Assembly: GCA_017473265.1 (NCBI GenBank)
Contig: JAFULQ010000001.1
Location: forward strand, 1-64,000
Length of the DNA stretch: 64,000 nucleotides
Reading direction: 5' to 3'
Source: Erysipelotrichaceae bacterium
GTDB lineage: Bacteria > Bacillota_I > Bacilli_A > Erysipelotrichales > Erysipelotrichaceae
Part shown: positions 17,130 to 25,346 of the stretch, piece by piece
How positions within the stretch are numbered: position 1 is the first letter of the stretch
How the letters are laid out: every line of letters begins with the position of its first letter
Position numbers and translations under genes: made by a program
The notes under the pieces: model-generated
The model's input: only the letters and a program-made list of their open reading frames with translations
What the model was told of the DNA's origin: nothing
The model's database searches: none

Positions 17130-17981
17130 ATGGATGAAAGATTGTTTATCAATTTGATTCCAGGAAATACCTTTCTAGATAAATTGCAAGGGAAAACAAA
17201 AGTGCGTATTTTCTTAATTTGTATTGTGGCTTTAATTGCGACTTGGGATATGCGTGTGATTTTACCTTTTGCAGTATTGAGTGTTGTAGGATTGGTTTCA
17301 TTAAAGCCAAACTGGAAAAAGATGTGGGGAGTATTTGCATTTGTTATTGCAATGAACTTGTTTAACTTGTTCTTGTTATATATCATTACTCCTGATTATG
17401 GTTTGAATGTTTGTGGTGCTTCTACAGTGTTATTTAAGTTTACTGATTTTTATGTAGTAACAGCTGAAACATTGTGGTATTTCTTGGTGCGTTTTACTAA
17501 GTTAATGGGTTCATTTATTGTTTCATTAACATTTATTCAATGTATTACACCTAGTGAAATGGCTGCGGGTTTAAATTCTATTGGTGTGCCATATAAAATT
17601 TGTACGATTTTCTCTTTAGCGTTTAGATATATTCCTGATATTACTAAAGATTTTAATAATATTAAGATTTCTATGCAAGCTAGAGGTATGGAATTGGATC
17701 CTAAAAAGACTAGTTTGTGGGAACGTTTAAAACAAAATGTTATTATTTTGGTTCCGTTAATTATTACTTCTTTTGATAGAGTTGGTAATATTGCCAATGC
17801 GATGGATTTACGTGGTTATGGTAAAGGTAAAACTCGTACATATTATTCTGAGCATGAAGAAACTAGTAATGATAAGAAGATGAAGTATTTCTATACATTC
17901 TTATTAATTGTTACAATTGCAGTTATTGTATTGCGTATTGTAATGCCTGGTGAGTTTGAGGTATGGACTCCATGGATTTAG
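17130..17981 (+). CDS. ECF transporter transmembrane T component (EcfT/CbiQ family)
   Basis: A 283-aa protein with membrane helices and the two cytosolic coupling motifs of EcfT proteins, visible as MQARGMELD near residue 185 and MDLRGYGKG near residue 228; the Ala-Arg-Gly type triplets contact the ATPases. GGGGTG followed by TTATAGTT precedes the ATG. It overlaps the M20 peptidase gene by 10 nt. With the S and ATPase genes it completes a dedicated ECF transporter. Confidence 0.92.
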   Translation: MDERLFINLIPGNTFLDKLQGKTKVRIFLICIVALIATWDMRVILPFAVLSVVGLVSLKPNWKKMWGVFAFVIAMNLFNLFLLYIITPDYGLNVCGASTVLFKFTDFYVVTAETLWYFLVRFTKLMGSFIVSLTFIQCITPSEMAAGLNSIGVPYKICTIFSLAFRYIPDITKDFNNIKISMQARGMELDPKKTSLWERLKQNVIILVPLIITSFDRVGNIANAMDLRGYGKGKTRTYYSEHEETSNDKKMKYFYTFLLIVTIAVIVLRIVMPGEFEVWTPWI

Positions 17982-19315
17982 TGGATTATAAAAAAATATT
18001 TGAGGATTCATTGGATGGTTTGGTGAAGTTGTTGCAGATTCCTTCTGTATATGATGAACCTACTGTTTGTGAATCGATGCCATATGGGCAAGGTGTTTAT
18101 GATGCTTTGTGTTATATGAAAGAAATAGCTCTTAGAGATGGATTTGATGTAGTTGAATATGACAATCATGCAATTGCGATTCGTTATAGACAATCTTCTA
18201 AAAGAGTGGATGTTGTGTCTCATTTGGATGTAGTAGAACCTGGTAATAATTGGTTATATGATCCTTTTGCGGCAACCATTGATGATGGTAAATTGTATGC
18301 TAGGGGAACTCAAGATATGAAAACAAGTGCTTGGCTTTCCTATTTAGCATTAAAATTAATGAGAGATTTACATCCTGAAATTGATTGTGAAGTTCGCATC
18401 GTTTTAGGATGTGATGAAGAACGTACAATGAATGATATGCGCTATTATGTAGAAAAAGCGGGCAAGCCGGATTTTGCTTTTACTCCTGATGGATATTTTC
18501 CAATGGGTATTGGTGAAAAGGGTGCTTTGATGTGGCGTTTAAAAGGGGAGTATCATGGACTGGTTGAAAAATTGGTTGGTGGTGTTCAGTGTAATGTTAT
18601 TGCGCCTAGTGCATATGCGATTGTTAGTGATTGTAGCTATCAAGAAAAAATTGAAAACTATTTAGTTGATAGCGGTATTCAAGGTGAAGTAAAAGTAGAA
18701 AATGATAAGTTGCGTATTGATGTGGTTGGTAAGGCTGCTCATTGTTCTAGACCGGATGATGGTCATAGTGCGACTTGTGATTTGTTAGAAGTGTTGGGAT
18801 GTTGCTTAGAAGATGAGTGGTTCCAACAAATGGCTTCTTGTTTCTATAGTCCATATGGTTTGGGTTGTGATTTAGATGTTGAAATTGAACCAATGGGTAA
18901 ATTAACGATGAATCTAGGTGTATTACATATGGAAAATGGTACAGTATATGGTGAAGTGGATTCTCGTTATCCTTATGGTATTACATCTCAAGAATTGACT
19001 AATCGTTTGCAAGCTTCTTGTCCATGTTTGATTTCATTGGATTATGATGATATTCCAACATTGTGTCAAATGGATGATCCATATGTGCAAGCGATGTTAA
19101 AAACCTATCGTGATTTGACACAGGATATGAGTGAACCGATGATTTCTGGTGGTGTTTCTTATAGTAAAGTGTTTGAACATTGTGTGTCATTTGGATTGGG
19201 TAGAAAAGGTGAACCGATGTTAGCGCATCAAGCCAATGAGTATATTGAATTGGAAAAGATTCCAATGTATTTACAAATATATTATGAGGCAATCTTAGCG
19301 ATTGCGAAAGTGTAG
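17972..19315 (+). CDS. M20-family metallopeptidase (dipeptidase/deacylase-like)
   Basis: A 447-aa cytosolic zinc hydrolase. Metal ligands are in SHLDVV, RGTQDMK and GCDEERTM (with the Glu-Glu pair), and the dimerisation-type domain lies between about 180 and 330. The start at ATG 17972 has GAGGT 9 nt upstream; ATG 17963 directly abuts that site. It overlaps the EcfT gene, so import and cleavage are likely linked: the ECF system may bring in an N-acyl amino acid or dipeptide that this enzyme splits. The closest group looks like PepV/ArgE-type enzymes; substrate not determinable. Confidence 0.87.
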   Translation: MDLVDYKKIFEDSLDGLVKLLQIPSVYDEPTVCESMPYGQGVYDALCYMKEIALRDGFDVVEYDNHAIAIRYRQSSKRVDVVSHLDVVEPGNNWLYDPFAATIDDGKLYARGTQDMKTSAWLSYLALKLMRDLHPEIDCEVRIVLGCDEERTMNDMRYYVEKAGKPDFAFTPDGYFPMGIGEKGALMWRLKGEYHGLVEKLVGGVQCNVIAPSAYAIVSDCSYQEKIENYLVDSGIQGEVKVENDKLRIDVVGKAAHCSRPDDGHSATCDLLEVLGCCLEDEWFQQMASCFYSPYGLGCDLDVEIEPMGKLTMNLGVLHMENGTVYGEVDSRYPYGITSQELTNRLQASCPCLISLDYDDIPTLCQMDDPYVQAMLKTYRDLTQDMSEPMISGGVSYSKVFEHCVSFGLGRKGEPMLAHQANEYIELEKIPMYLQIYYEAILAIAKV

Positions 19316-19327
19316 GGGGAAATTAGT

Positions 19328-20179
19328 ATGAAACCTTTTATTGTTATTCAAACAGACTTTTCATTAACTTGGAGTGCTGTAAGCTCTATGAAGGGTGTAA
19401 TGAAAATTGTAGATCCAACATTACAAATTGAGGATATTACACATGATATTAAAAACTTTAGTCCATGGGAAGCGAGTATGTCTTTAAATACAGTTGAACC
19501 ATATTGGCCTAAAGGAACAGTTTTTGTGTCTGTAGTAGATCCAGGTGTTGGTACAAGTCGTAAGGCTAGTGTTGCTTTATTGGAAAATGGAAATTATGTG
19601 GTTACACCAGATAATGGTGCGTTAACACATTTATTGCATCGTGTAGGTGTTAAGGAAATTCGTGAAATTGATGAAACTGTGAATCGTTTTAAAGCGCAAG
19701 AAGAAGTTTCAGTATTCCATGGGCGTGATTTATTTGGATATTGTGCTGCGAAATTAGCGGCTGGCTTGATTACTTTTGAAGAAGTTGGTCCTGCTTATCC
19801 AGTAAGCGATATTGTAGAGTGTGAAGAATATTATATTAAACCGGTATTAGGTGATTGCCATGCGCAAGGGTTTATTCAATCTGGTTTAAAACACTTCGGT
19901 GGTGTGCAAATGAATATTACAAATGAAGAATGGAAGAAATGTGGTTTCCAATTGGGTGATACAGTTGCGATTCGTATTACGCATGATGGAGAAGGTGTTT
20001 TCCATGAAAATGTTTTATATCATGAATCATTTGGTTATGTTAAGAAAGGGGATCCAATTCTTTATTGTGGAAGTAGTCAATACTTATGTTTAGACTGTAA
20101 TATGGATAATTTCATGGCTGTTTATGGTATTGATAGTGGTAAAGAATGGGAAATTGAATTTACTAAAGTAGGTAGATAA
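19328..20179 (+). CDS. DUF62 S-adenosylmethionine hydroxide adenosyltransferase paralogue A
   Basis: A 283-aa protein of the SAM_adeno_trans family, which splits SAM with water into adenosine and methionine. The catalytic Asp-Arg-His set is intact: Asp71 and Arg78 in VVDPGVGTSR, His131 in FHGRD. Other sites diverge: the first motif is TDFS rather than SDFG, and the C-terminal domain has KHFGGVQMNIT instead of the usual RFGN..TNI pattern. It is 13 nt behind the M20 gene and 1 nt before its paralogue. It may be a specialised subunit or act on another adenosyl compound. Confidence 0.88.
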   Translation: MKPFIVIQTDFSLTWSAVSSMKGVMKIVDPTLQIEDITHDIKNFSPWEASMSLNTVEPYWPKGTVFVSVVDPGVGTSRKASVALLENGNYVVTPDNGALTHLLHRVGVKEIREIDETVNRFKAQEEVSVFHGRDLFGYCAAKLAAGLITFEEVGPAYPVSDIVECEEYYIKPVLGDCHAQGFIQSGLKHFGGVQMNITNEEWKKCGFQLGDTVAIRITHDGEGVFHENVLYHESFGYVKKGDPILYCGSSQYLCLDCNMDNFMAVYGIDSGKEWEIEFTKVGR

Positions 20180-20180
20180 T

Positions 20181-21023
20181 ATGACAAAATTATTAGTGTT
20201 TCAAAGTGATTTTGGATTAGTTGATGGTGCAGTAGCGGCTATGTATGGTGTAGCTTTAGGTGTTGATACAGATATTAAAGTTTATGATTTAACACATAAT
20301 ATTCCACCATTTAACATTTGGGAGGCTTCTTATCGTTTGATTCAAACAGTGCCTTATTGGCCTGAAGGTTCTGTATTTGTATCTGTAGTAGACCCTGGTG
20401 TTGGTTCTAGTCGTAAAAGTGTAGTTGCGAAGACTAAACAAGGACAATATATTGTATCTCCAGATAATGGAACATTAACACATATAAAACGCTTGATTGG
20501 AATTGAAGAAGTTCGTGAAATTGATGAAGCGAAATGTCGTAGAGAAAATTCTGAGAATTCATATACATTCCATGGACGCGATGTATATGCGTATACTGGA
20601 GCACAATTAGCGAGTGGTAAGTTGTCTTTTGAAGATGTTGGTAACTTGTTATCAGTTGAGCGTATTGTTGAATTTGATGATATTCCAGCTACTTTAGAAG
20701 ATGGTGTAATCAAAGGTTCTATAGATATTCTTGATGTTCGTTTTGGTAGCTTATGGACCAATATTTCTAGAACGATGTTTGAAGAATTACATATTCAACC
20801 ACGTGATTTAGTAGAATTGTCTATTTATAATGGTTCTATTCGTATTTATCAAAATCGTGTAACTTATGGTAATACGTTTGCGGATGTTAATGTTGGGGAA
20901 ATTATTTGTTATGTGAATTCTATGGATCATATGGCAATTGCGATTAACCAAGGTAACTTTGCGAAAGCGTATAATGTGGGAACACAACAACCATGGCGAA
21001 TTGAATTTAGAAAAGTACAGTAA
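20181..21023 (+). CDS. DUF62 S-adenosylmethionine hydroxide adenosyltransferase paralogue B
   Basis: A 280-aa protein closer to the family norm than its neighbour: SDFGLVDGAV at the N-terminus, Asp71 and Arg78 in VVDPGVGSSR, PDNG at about 94-97, His131 in FHGRD, and a DVRFGSLWTNIS stretch in the C-terminal domain. Predicted reaction: SAM plus water to adenosine plus L-methionine. It ends the ECF operon; a terminator overlaps its stop codon. Two DUF62 genes side by side are unusual and may form a mixed oligomer. Confidence 0.9.
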   Translation: MTKLLVFQSDFGLVDGAVAAMYGVALGVDTDIKVYDLTHNIPPFNIWEASYRLIQTVPYWPEGSVFVSVVDPGVGSSRKSVVAKTKQGQYIVSPDNGTLTHIKRLIGIEEVREIDEAKCRRENSENSYTFHGRDVYAYTGAQLASGKLSFEDVGNLLSVERIVEFDDIPATLEDGVIKGSIDILDVRFGSLWTNISRTMFEELHIQPRDLVELSIYNGSIRIYQNRVTYGNTFADVNVGEIICYVNSMDHMAIAINQGNFAKAYNVGTQQPWRIEFRKVQ

Positions 21024-21050
21024 CTGGGTATTTTATATATCCAGTTTTTC
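21022..21050 (+). terminator. Terminator of the ECF/SAM-hydrolase operon
   Basis: AACTGG / CCAGTT stem extended by A-T pairs, followed by TTTTTCTTTT. Confidence 0.82.
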
Positions 21051-21078
21051 TTTTATAATGGTTTTTAAGGTGATGATT

Positions 21079-21930
21079 ATGCAAAAGAAAGCAGTAATAC
21101 ATATTATCATAGCAATGATTTTATGGGGAACTATTGGTGTATTTAGACGATACATCCTTATATCTTCAAGTCTTTTAGCATTCTCTAGAGGGACGATTGG
21201 TGCTGTTTTTCTATATGTTTATTTGAAATTTAGAAAGTATGAACTTCCAAAAATTACGAATCGTAAACAATTTGGTTTGTTAGTTCTTTCTGGTGCTTTA
21301 ATGGGATTGAATTGGTTATGTTTGTTTGAGGCTTATAATTATACTAGTGTTGCGACAGCGACGTTATGTTATTATATGCAACCGATTATGATTGTGTTAG
21401 TTTCTCCAGTATTGTTTAAAGAAAAATTAACTATAAAGAAATTACTTTGTGTAGCTGTAGCTTTATTGGGTATGGTTTTTGTATCTGGGGTATTAGAAAC
21501 GCAAGTTGGTGGCTTTTTAGGTATTATTTTAGGACTATTGGCTGCAGCATTGTATGGTATAGTGGTAATCATGAATAAATTTATTACGGATGTAGATAGT
21601 TATCAAAAAACGATGATTCAATTGGTTTCTGCAGCGTGTATTATGATTCCGTATATGATCATTACTAGTGATACTTTGGTTGTGACTATGGATGTGGTAT
21701 CTATTTTGATGTTGTTGATTGTGTGTATAGTGCATACCGGTATTGCCTATGCATTATATTTTGGTGCGATACCACATATGAAAACACAAACAGTGGCGTT
21801 GTTGAGTTATTTGGATCCTGTTGTTGCGATTCTATTATCAGCTATTGTTTTACAGGAACCATTAACTATTTTAGGAATAATTGGAGCTGTTTGCATTTTG
21901 GGATCTACTATTGTTTCAGAAATGGAATGA
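21079..21930 (+). CDS. EamA (DMT superfamily) exporter
   Basis: A 283-aa protein with ten predicted membrane helices in two EamA repeats. The first opens AVIHIIIAMILWGTIGVFRR, and the second repeat includes ALYGIVVIMNKF and ends in a VVAILLSAIVLQEPLT helix. Family members export amino acids, metabolites or drugs. The start is ATG 21079 with AAGGTGA about 6 nt upstream; a long upstream extension would run into the DUF62 gene and is rejected. It lies between the SAM hydrolases and metNIQ, so an amino acid role is plausible but unproven. Confidence 0.87.
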   Translation: MQKKAVIHIIIAMILWGTIGVFRRYILISSSLLAFSRGTIGAVFLYVYLKFRKYELPKITNRKQFGLLVLSGALMGLNWLCLFEAYNYTSVATATLCYYMQPIMIVLVSPVLFKEKLTIKKLLCVAVALLGMVFVSGVLETQVGGFLGIILGLLAAALYGIVVIMNKFITDVDSYQKTMIQLVSAACIMIPYMIITSDTLVVTMDVVSILMLLIVCIVHTGIAYALYFGAIPHMKTQTVALLSYLDPVVAILLSAIVLQEPLTILGIIGAVCILGSTIVSEME

Positions 21931-21978
21931 TGTTATTTTCATAAATTTGTAAGGGATTACATTTTTTGCATTTTTTGA

Positions 21979-22007
21979 TTGACAATGCATTTTTCGAAGA
22001 GTAATAT
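21979..22007 (+). promoter_or_regulatory. Promoter of the met T-box operon
   Basis: Perfect TTGACA (21979-21984), 17-nt spacer, TAATAT (22002-22007). The transcription start is predicted near 22013. Confidence 0.75.
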
Positions 22008-22012
22008 TAAAT

Positions 22013-22285
22013 CATATTAAAAACATTGAAAAGAAGAGTATCTTCGTGAACATTTACACAGAGAGTCCTAGAAGTGGTGGAATAGGAAAAAGTAGTAGCG
22101 TTGAGAAAATGGTCTTGGAGTTGTATTGCTGAGAGGAAAGCTTTAGGTAATATCGGGGTTGCCCGTTATAGCAATAGGGTATAGTAGTTTTGTACTCGAA
22201 GAGGTCAATATAGTGATATATTGATAAATTAAGGTGGTAACGCGAAACAGTAGTCTCGTCCTTATATAGGATGAGATTTTTTTAT
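22013..22285 (+). promoter_or_regulatory. T-box leader, predicted tRNA-Met specificity, upstream of metNIQ
   Basis: The leader has T-box marks: GAAGAGTA near 22034, AGAGAGTC and GTGG of Stem I, and the T-box core AAGGTGGTAACGCG (22231-22244). The core differs from the usual GGTACCGCG. In Stem I the specifier position, just 5' of a purine and the closing helix, reads ATG (22109-22111). The antiterminator UGGN is TGGT (22235-22238), which pairs with an A discriminator as in tRNA-Met. A terminator hairpin CTCGTCC / GGATGAG with a seven-T tail ends near 22283. Uncharged tRNA-Met should allow transcription of metNIQ. Confidence 0.9.
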
Positions 22286-22302
22286 TAGATTGGAGGAGTT
22301 GG

Positions 22303-23325
22303 ATGATTGAATTAAAGAATGTGCACAAAGTATTCCAAGTGAAACAAACTGAAATTCATGCAGTTCACGGTGTGAATTTAACCATTCATGATGGTGAAAT
22401 TTTTGGAATCATTGGTTATAGTGGTGCAGGTAAAAGTACATTAATTCGTATTATCAATCAATTAGAAAGACAAAATGAAGGTGAAGTGCTTATTGATGGT
22501 GAAGACATTAGTAAGTTAAGTAAAAAGGATTTGCGAAATCGTCGTATGAAGATGGGAATGATTTTCCAACACTTTAACTTATTGTGGTCTAGAACGGTTG
22601 CGGAAAATATTGAATTGCCATTAGAAATTGCGAAGGTAGATAAAGTAACTCGAAAGCATCGTGTAAAAGAATTGATTTCATTGGTTGGTTTAGAGGGAAG
22701 AGAAAATGCGTATCCTTCAGAACTTAGTGGTGGACAAAAACAAAGAGTGGGGATTGCTAGAGCATTAGCCAATAATCCAAGTATTCTTCTTTGTGATGAA
22801 GCGACTTCTGCATTAGATCCAGAAACTACACAATCTATTTTAGATTTATTAATTGAAATCAATAAAAAATTACATTTGACGATTGTATTGATTACACACC
22901 AAATGGAAGTTGTTCAAAAAATTTGTCATCGCATTGCAGTTATGAGTGATGGTAAGGTTGTTGAATTAAATGATGTAAAATCTATTTTTGAAAAACCGCA
23001 ACATGAAGTAACAAAGCGTTTTATTCAAGATGTAAGTGGTAAAGAAGATATGGAACGTATCAAAAAAGAATTGAAAGAGATGTATCCATTCTCTCATATT
23101 CTTCGATTACAATTCTCTACGGATATTAGTAATCAACCAATTTTGGCAAATGTCATTCGTAAGACTAATTTAGATGTAAGTATTGTGAATTCAAATATTA
23201 CACATAGTATGGCTGGTCCATTGGGAACGATGTATATCAATGTAACTGGTGGTAATGACAAAGATTATGAAGAATTTATTCAATACTTAAGGGATGAAAA
23301 AGTGAAAGTAGAGGTGTTCCAATAA
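22303..23325 (+). CDS. metN: Methionine ABC transporter ATP-binding protein
   Basis: A 340-aa ATPase powering D/L-methionine import. Walker A is GYSGAGKST (38-46), signature LSGGQKQR, Walker B LLCDEATSALDP. After about residue 260 comes a NIL domain, which in MetN binds methionine and inhibits transport at high internal levels. GGAGG lies about 7 nt before the ATG. The stop overlaps the metI start by one base. The Met-specific T-box upstream supports the substrate. Confidence 0.95.
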   Translation: MIELKNVHKVFQVKQTEIHAVHGVNLTIHDGEIFGIIGYSGAGKSTLIRIINQLERQNEGEVLIDGEDISKLSKKDLRNRRMKMGMIFQHFNLLWSRTVAENIELPLEIAKVDKVTRKHRVKELISLVGLEGRENAYPSELSGGQKQRVGIARALANNPSILLCDEATSALDPETTQSILDLLIEINKKLHLTIVLITHQMEVVQKICHRIAVMSDGKVVELNDVKSIFEKPQHEVTKRFIQDVSGKEDMERIKKELKEMYPFSHILRLQFSTDISNQPILANVIRKTNLDVSIVNSNITHSMAGPLGTMYINVTGGNDKDYEEFIQYLRDEKVKVEVFQ

Positions 23326-23990
23326 TGCTAGAATTCTTAAGTGCAGTGAATTGGGAACAAATGCTTACCTCTATTGAACAAACATTACTGATGACTTTGG
23401 TTCCATTAGTGATTGCGGTAGTGTTAGGGTTATTATTGGGTATTGTGTTGTATGTTACTCAAAAAGATGGATTATGGGAACATGTCTTTATATTTAGAAT
23501 TTTGGATTTCTTAGTAAACGTATTTAGAGCGATTCCATTTATTATTCTATTATTCATTATTGTTCCATTAACAAAATTATTGGTGGGTACAATGTTAGGT
23601 CCTGTGGCGGCTATTCCAGGATTAACGCTTTGTGCAATTCCATTCTTTGCTCGAATGTGTCAAATTGCTTTTAATGAAGTAAGTAATGGTACTATTGAAG
23701 CAAGTAAAGCTATGGGTGCTAGTAATTTTGAAATTATGTTTAAGGTAGTATTACCAGAGGCATCTCCTGCTTTAGTATCAAGTGTAGCGATGTTAGCGAT
23801 TAACTTGGTAGGATATACAGCAATGGCTGGTGCTGTTGGTGGCGAAGGTTTAGGAAATCTTGCATATATGTATGGATTTGCTAGAAGAAATGATGCGGTA
23901 TTATTTATTGCGACAGCAATCATTGTGGTGATTGTATTTGCAATTCAATTTATTGGCGATATGGTCGCTAAAAAAGTCGATAAACGATAA
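23325..23990 (+). CDS. metI: Methionine ABC transporter permease
   Basis: A 221-aa permease with about five membrane helices. The EAA coupling motif is visible as EVSNGTIEASKAMGAS near residue 120. The sequence RAIPFIILLFIIVPLTK is typical of MetI. It overlaps metN by one base and precedes metQ by 13 nt; dimers of it form the methionine channel. Confidence 0.94.
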   Translation: MLEFLSAVNWEQMLTSIEQTLLMTLVPLVIAVVLGLLLGIVLYVTQKDGLWEHVFIFRILDFLVNVFRAIPFIILLFIIVPLTKLLVGTMLGPVAAIPGLTLCAIPFFARMCQIAFNEVSNGTIEASKAMGASNFEIMFKVVLPEASPALVSSVAMLAINLVGYTAMAGAVGGEGLGNLAYMYGFARRNDAVLFIATAIIVVIVFAIQFIGDMVAKKVDKR

Positions 23991-24003
23991 GGAGATTAAA
24001 AAT

Positions 24004-24825
24004 ATGAAAAAATTAGTTGTTGTGTTATTAAGTGTATTATTAGTGTTTGGTTTAGCCGCTTGTGGTGGTAATGAATCTAAAAATGATGAAAAGACAATTA
24101 CAGTAGTTGCGACATTGGATCCTCATTCAAAAGTATTAGAATTTGCGAAAGATATTTTAGCTAAAGATGGTTGGAATTTAGAAATTACTGTTGTTGATGA
24201 TTATTATATTCCTAATAAATCTGTAGATGGTGGTGATGCGGATGCGAACTATTTCCAACATGTTCCTTTCTTTGATGGTGAAGTGAGTGCAAATGGTTAT
24301 GCTTTAGTAAATGCGGCTGGTATTCATATTGAACCTTTTGGTTTCTATTCTAAGACAATTACAAGTGTTGATGCATTACAAGATGGTGCTAAAGTGGTTA
24401 TTTCTAACTCTGTAGCTGACCATGGTCGTATTTTATCTATTTTAGATAAAGCTGGTGTAATTACTTTAAAAGATGGTGTTGATGCTTTAAATGCAACAAC
24501 AGCTGATATTGCTAGCAACCCTAAAAACTTAGTATTTACAGAAGTTAAACCTGAATTATTAACATTAGCATTTGAAAATAATGAAGGTGATTTAGTAGCC
24601 ATCAATGGTAACTATGCAATTCAAGGTGGATTAAATCCTACGAAAGATGCGGTTATCTTAGAACAAGCTGACGCAACAAACCCTTATGTAAATATCCTTG
24701 CTTGTAGAGCTGGTGAAGAAAATAGTGAAAAAATCCAAGCATTAGTTAAAGTATTAAAATCTGATGAAGTTAGAAATTTCATTTTAAGTACTTATAGTGA
24801 TGGTTCAGTAATTCCTGCTGAATAA
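24004..24825 (+). CDS. metQ: Methionine-binding lipoprotein
   Basis: A 273-aa NlpA/MetQ-family lipoprotein. The signal peptide ends in the lipobox LAAC, so Cys20 or nearby is lipidated and the protein sits on the outer face of the membrane. The YYIPNKSVDGGDADANYFQH region near residue 60 is the ligand loop typical of MetQ proteins. AAGGAG overlaps the end of metI, about 9 nt before the ATG; an upstream extended frame is rejected because the signal peptide starts at MKKLVVV. Confidence 0.94.
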   Translation: MKKLVVVLLSVLLVFGLAACGGNESKNDEKTITVVATLDPHSKVLEFAKDILAKDGWNLEITVVDDYYIPNKSVDGGDADANYFQHVPFFDGEVSANGYALVNAAGIHIEPFGFYSKTITSVDALQDGAKVVISNSVADHGRILSILDKAGVITLKDGVDALNATTADIASNPKNLVFTEVKPELLTLAFENNEGDLVAINGNYAIQGGLNPTKDAVILEQADATNPYVNILACRAGEENSEKIQALVKVLKSDEVRNFILSTYSDGSVIPAE

Positions 24826-24870
24826 TGTGGAAAACTCATTGTAAAATGAGACAGTGTTATCTATAAAGTG

Positions 24871-24947
24871 TGTTATACTATTTATGGATAATCTCCAAAA
24901 CTGATTGAGAGAAACCCCAGTGCAACTTCGCAAAGCACTGGGGTTTC
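24871..24947 (+). ncRNA. Candidate antisense RNA of a type I toxin-antitoxin locus
   Basis: An extended -10 element TGTTATACT (24871-24879) predicts a start near 24886. The RNA would end at the perfect 13-bp hairpin at 24911-24947, giving a transcript of about 60 nt. It converges on the small minus-strand ORF and overlaps the 3' end of that mRNA through the shared terminator stem. No good -35 box is present. Confidence 0.45.
24911..24947. terminator. Bidirectional terminator between convergent small RNAs
   Basis: Perfect 13-bp stem GAAACCCCAGTGC / GCACTGGGGTTTC with an 11-nt loop. T residues are within and beyond the stem on both strands. It is the natural end for both the antisense RNA and the toxin-like mRNA. 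Confidence 0.75.
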
Positions 24948-24974
24948 ATTATGGGGAGCACAACCAACACTATA

Positions 24975-25061
24975 TTATGGTTTTAGTAATCGTATGCATT
25001 CTTTAAGTAAGACATAATTTTGAATGAGTATGTCTAAAAGAATGATGAGTTCAAAAACCAT
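24975..25061 (-). CDS. 28-aa hydrophobic peptide, candidate type I toxin
   Basis: The ORF encodes MVFELIILLDILIQNYVLL followed by a basic tail KECIRLLKP. It has an ideal ribosome binding site, AAAGGAG, 8 nt before the ATG, and ends about 28 nt before the bidirectional terminator. A hydrophobic stretch plus a basic tail, with a convergent promoter-bearing RNA sharing the terminator, is the layout of Gram-positive type I toxin genes such as txpA or fst. The sequence itself is not one I recognise. Confidence 0.5.
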   Translation of the reverse strand: MVFELIILLDILIQNYVLLKECIRLLKP

Positions 25062-25145
25062 GTTGATTTCTCCTTTAACTGATGAGTAGAAAACACTTAT
25101 TCCTACCTCCCCTCACAAGTGCCTCTACTATATCTATTCGCAAAA
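25062..25145 (-). promoter_or_regulatory. Leader and possible promoter of the small toxin-like ORF
   Basis: On the minus strand a TATAGT -10 (about 25127-25132) has TTGTCA 15 nt upstream. The leader contains complementary CACTT and AAGTG arms, and outer GTAG/CTAC arms, around a GGGGAGG stretch, so it may fold before the true ribosome site. Confidence 0.35.
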
Positions 25146-25179
25146 AATGACAAAAATCCCTACCATGAATTGAAAGTAT

Positions 25180-25209
25180 TTGCAAAAAATAGGTATAGTT
25201 GAGTATAAT
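25180..25209 (+). promoter_or_regulatory. Promoter of tRNA-Leu
   Basis: TTGCAA (25180-25185), 18-nt spacer, perfect TATAAT (25204-25209), 10 nt before the tRNA. Confidence 0.7.
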
Positions 25210-25219
25210 AAGTAGGCAT

Positions 25220-25305
25220 GCAGACGTGGTGGAATGGCAGACACGCTACTTTGAGGGGGTAGTGATCTGATGATCGTGTGAGTTCAAGTCTCATCGTCTG
25301 CACCA
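25220..25305 (+). tRNA. tRNA-Leu (anticodon GAG)
   Basis: An 86-nt class II tRNA with a long variable arm and encoded CCA. Acceptor GCAGACG pairs with CGTCTGC. The anticodon stem CTACT / GGTAG holds loop TTGAGGG, giving anticodon GAG, which reads CTC and CTT leucine codons. T-arm contains GTTCAAGTC. The discriminator is A. Confidence 0.95.
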
Positions 25306-25316
25306 TGGTTAAAGAT

Positions 25317-25346
25317 AGAAGTATTTGTGTGATACTTCTTTTTTTA
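25317..25346 (+). terminator. Terminator after tRNA-Leu
   Basis: 8-bp stem AGAAGTAT / ATACTTCT, loop TTGTGTG, T run. Confidence 0.88.

Noticed and set aside
20938-21078. N-terminal extension of the EamA gene into the DUF62 gene
   Set aside because: It overlaps the end of a conserved enzyme and crosses a terminator; ATG 21079 has a good ribosome site and starts the first membrane helix.
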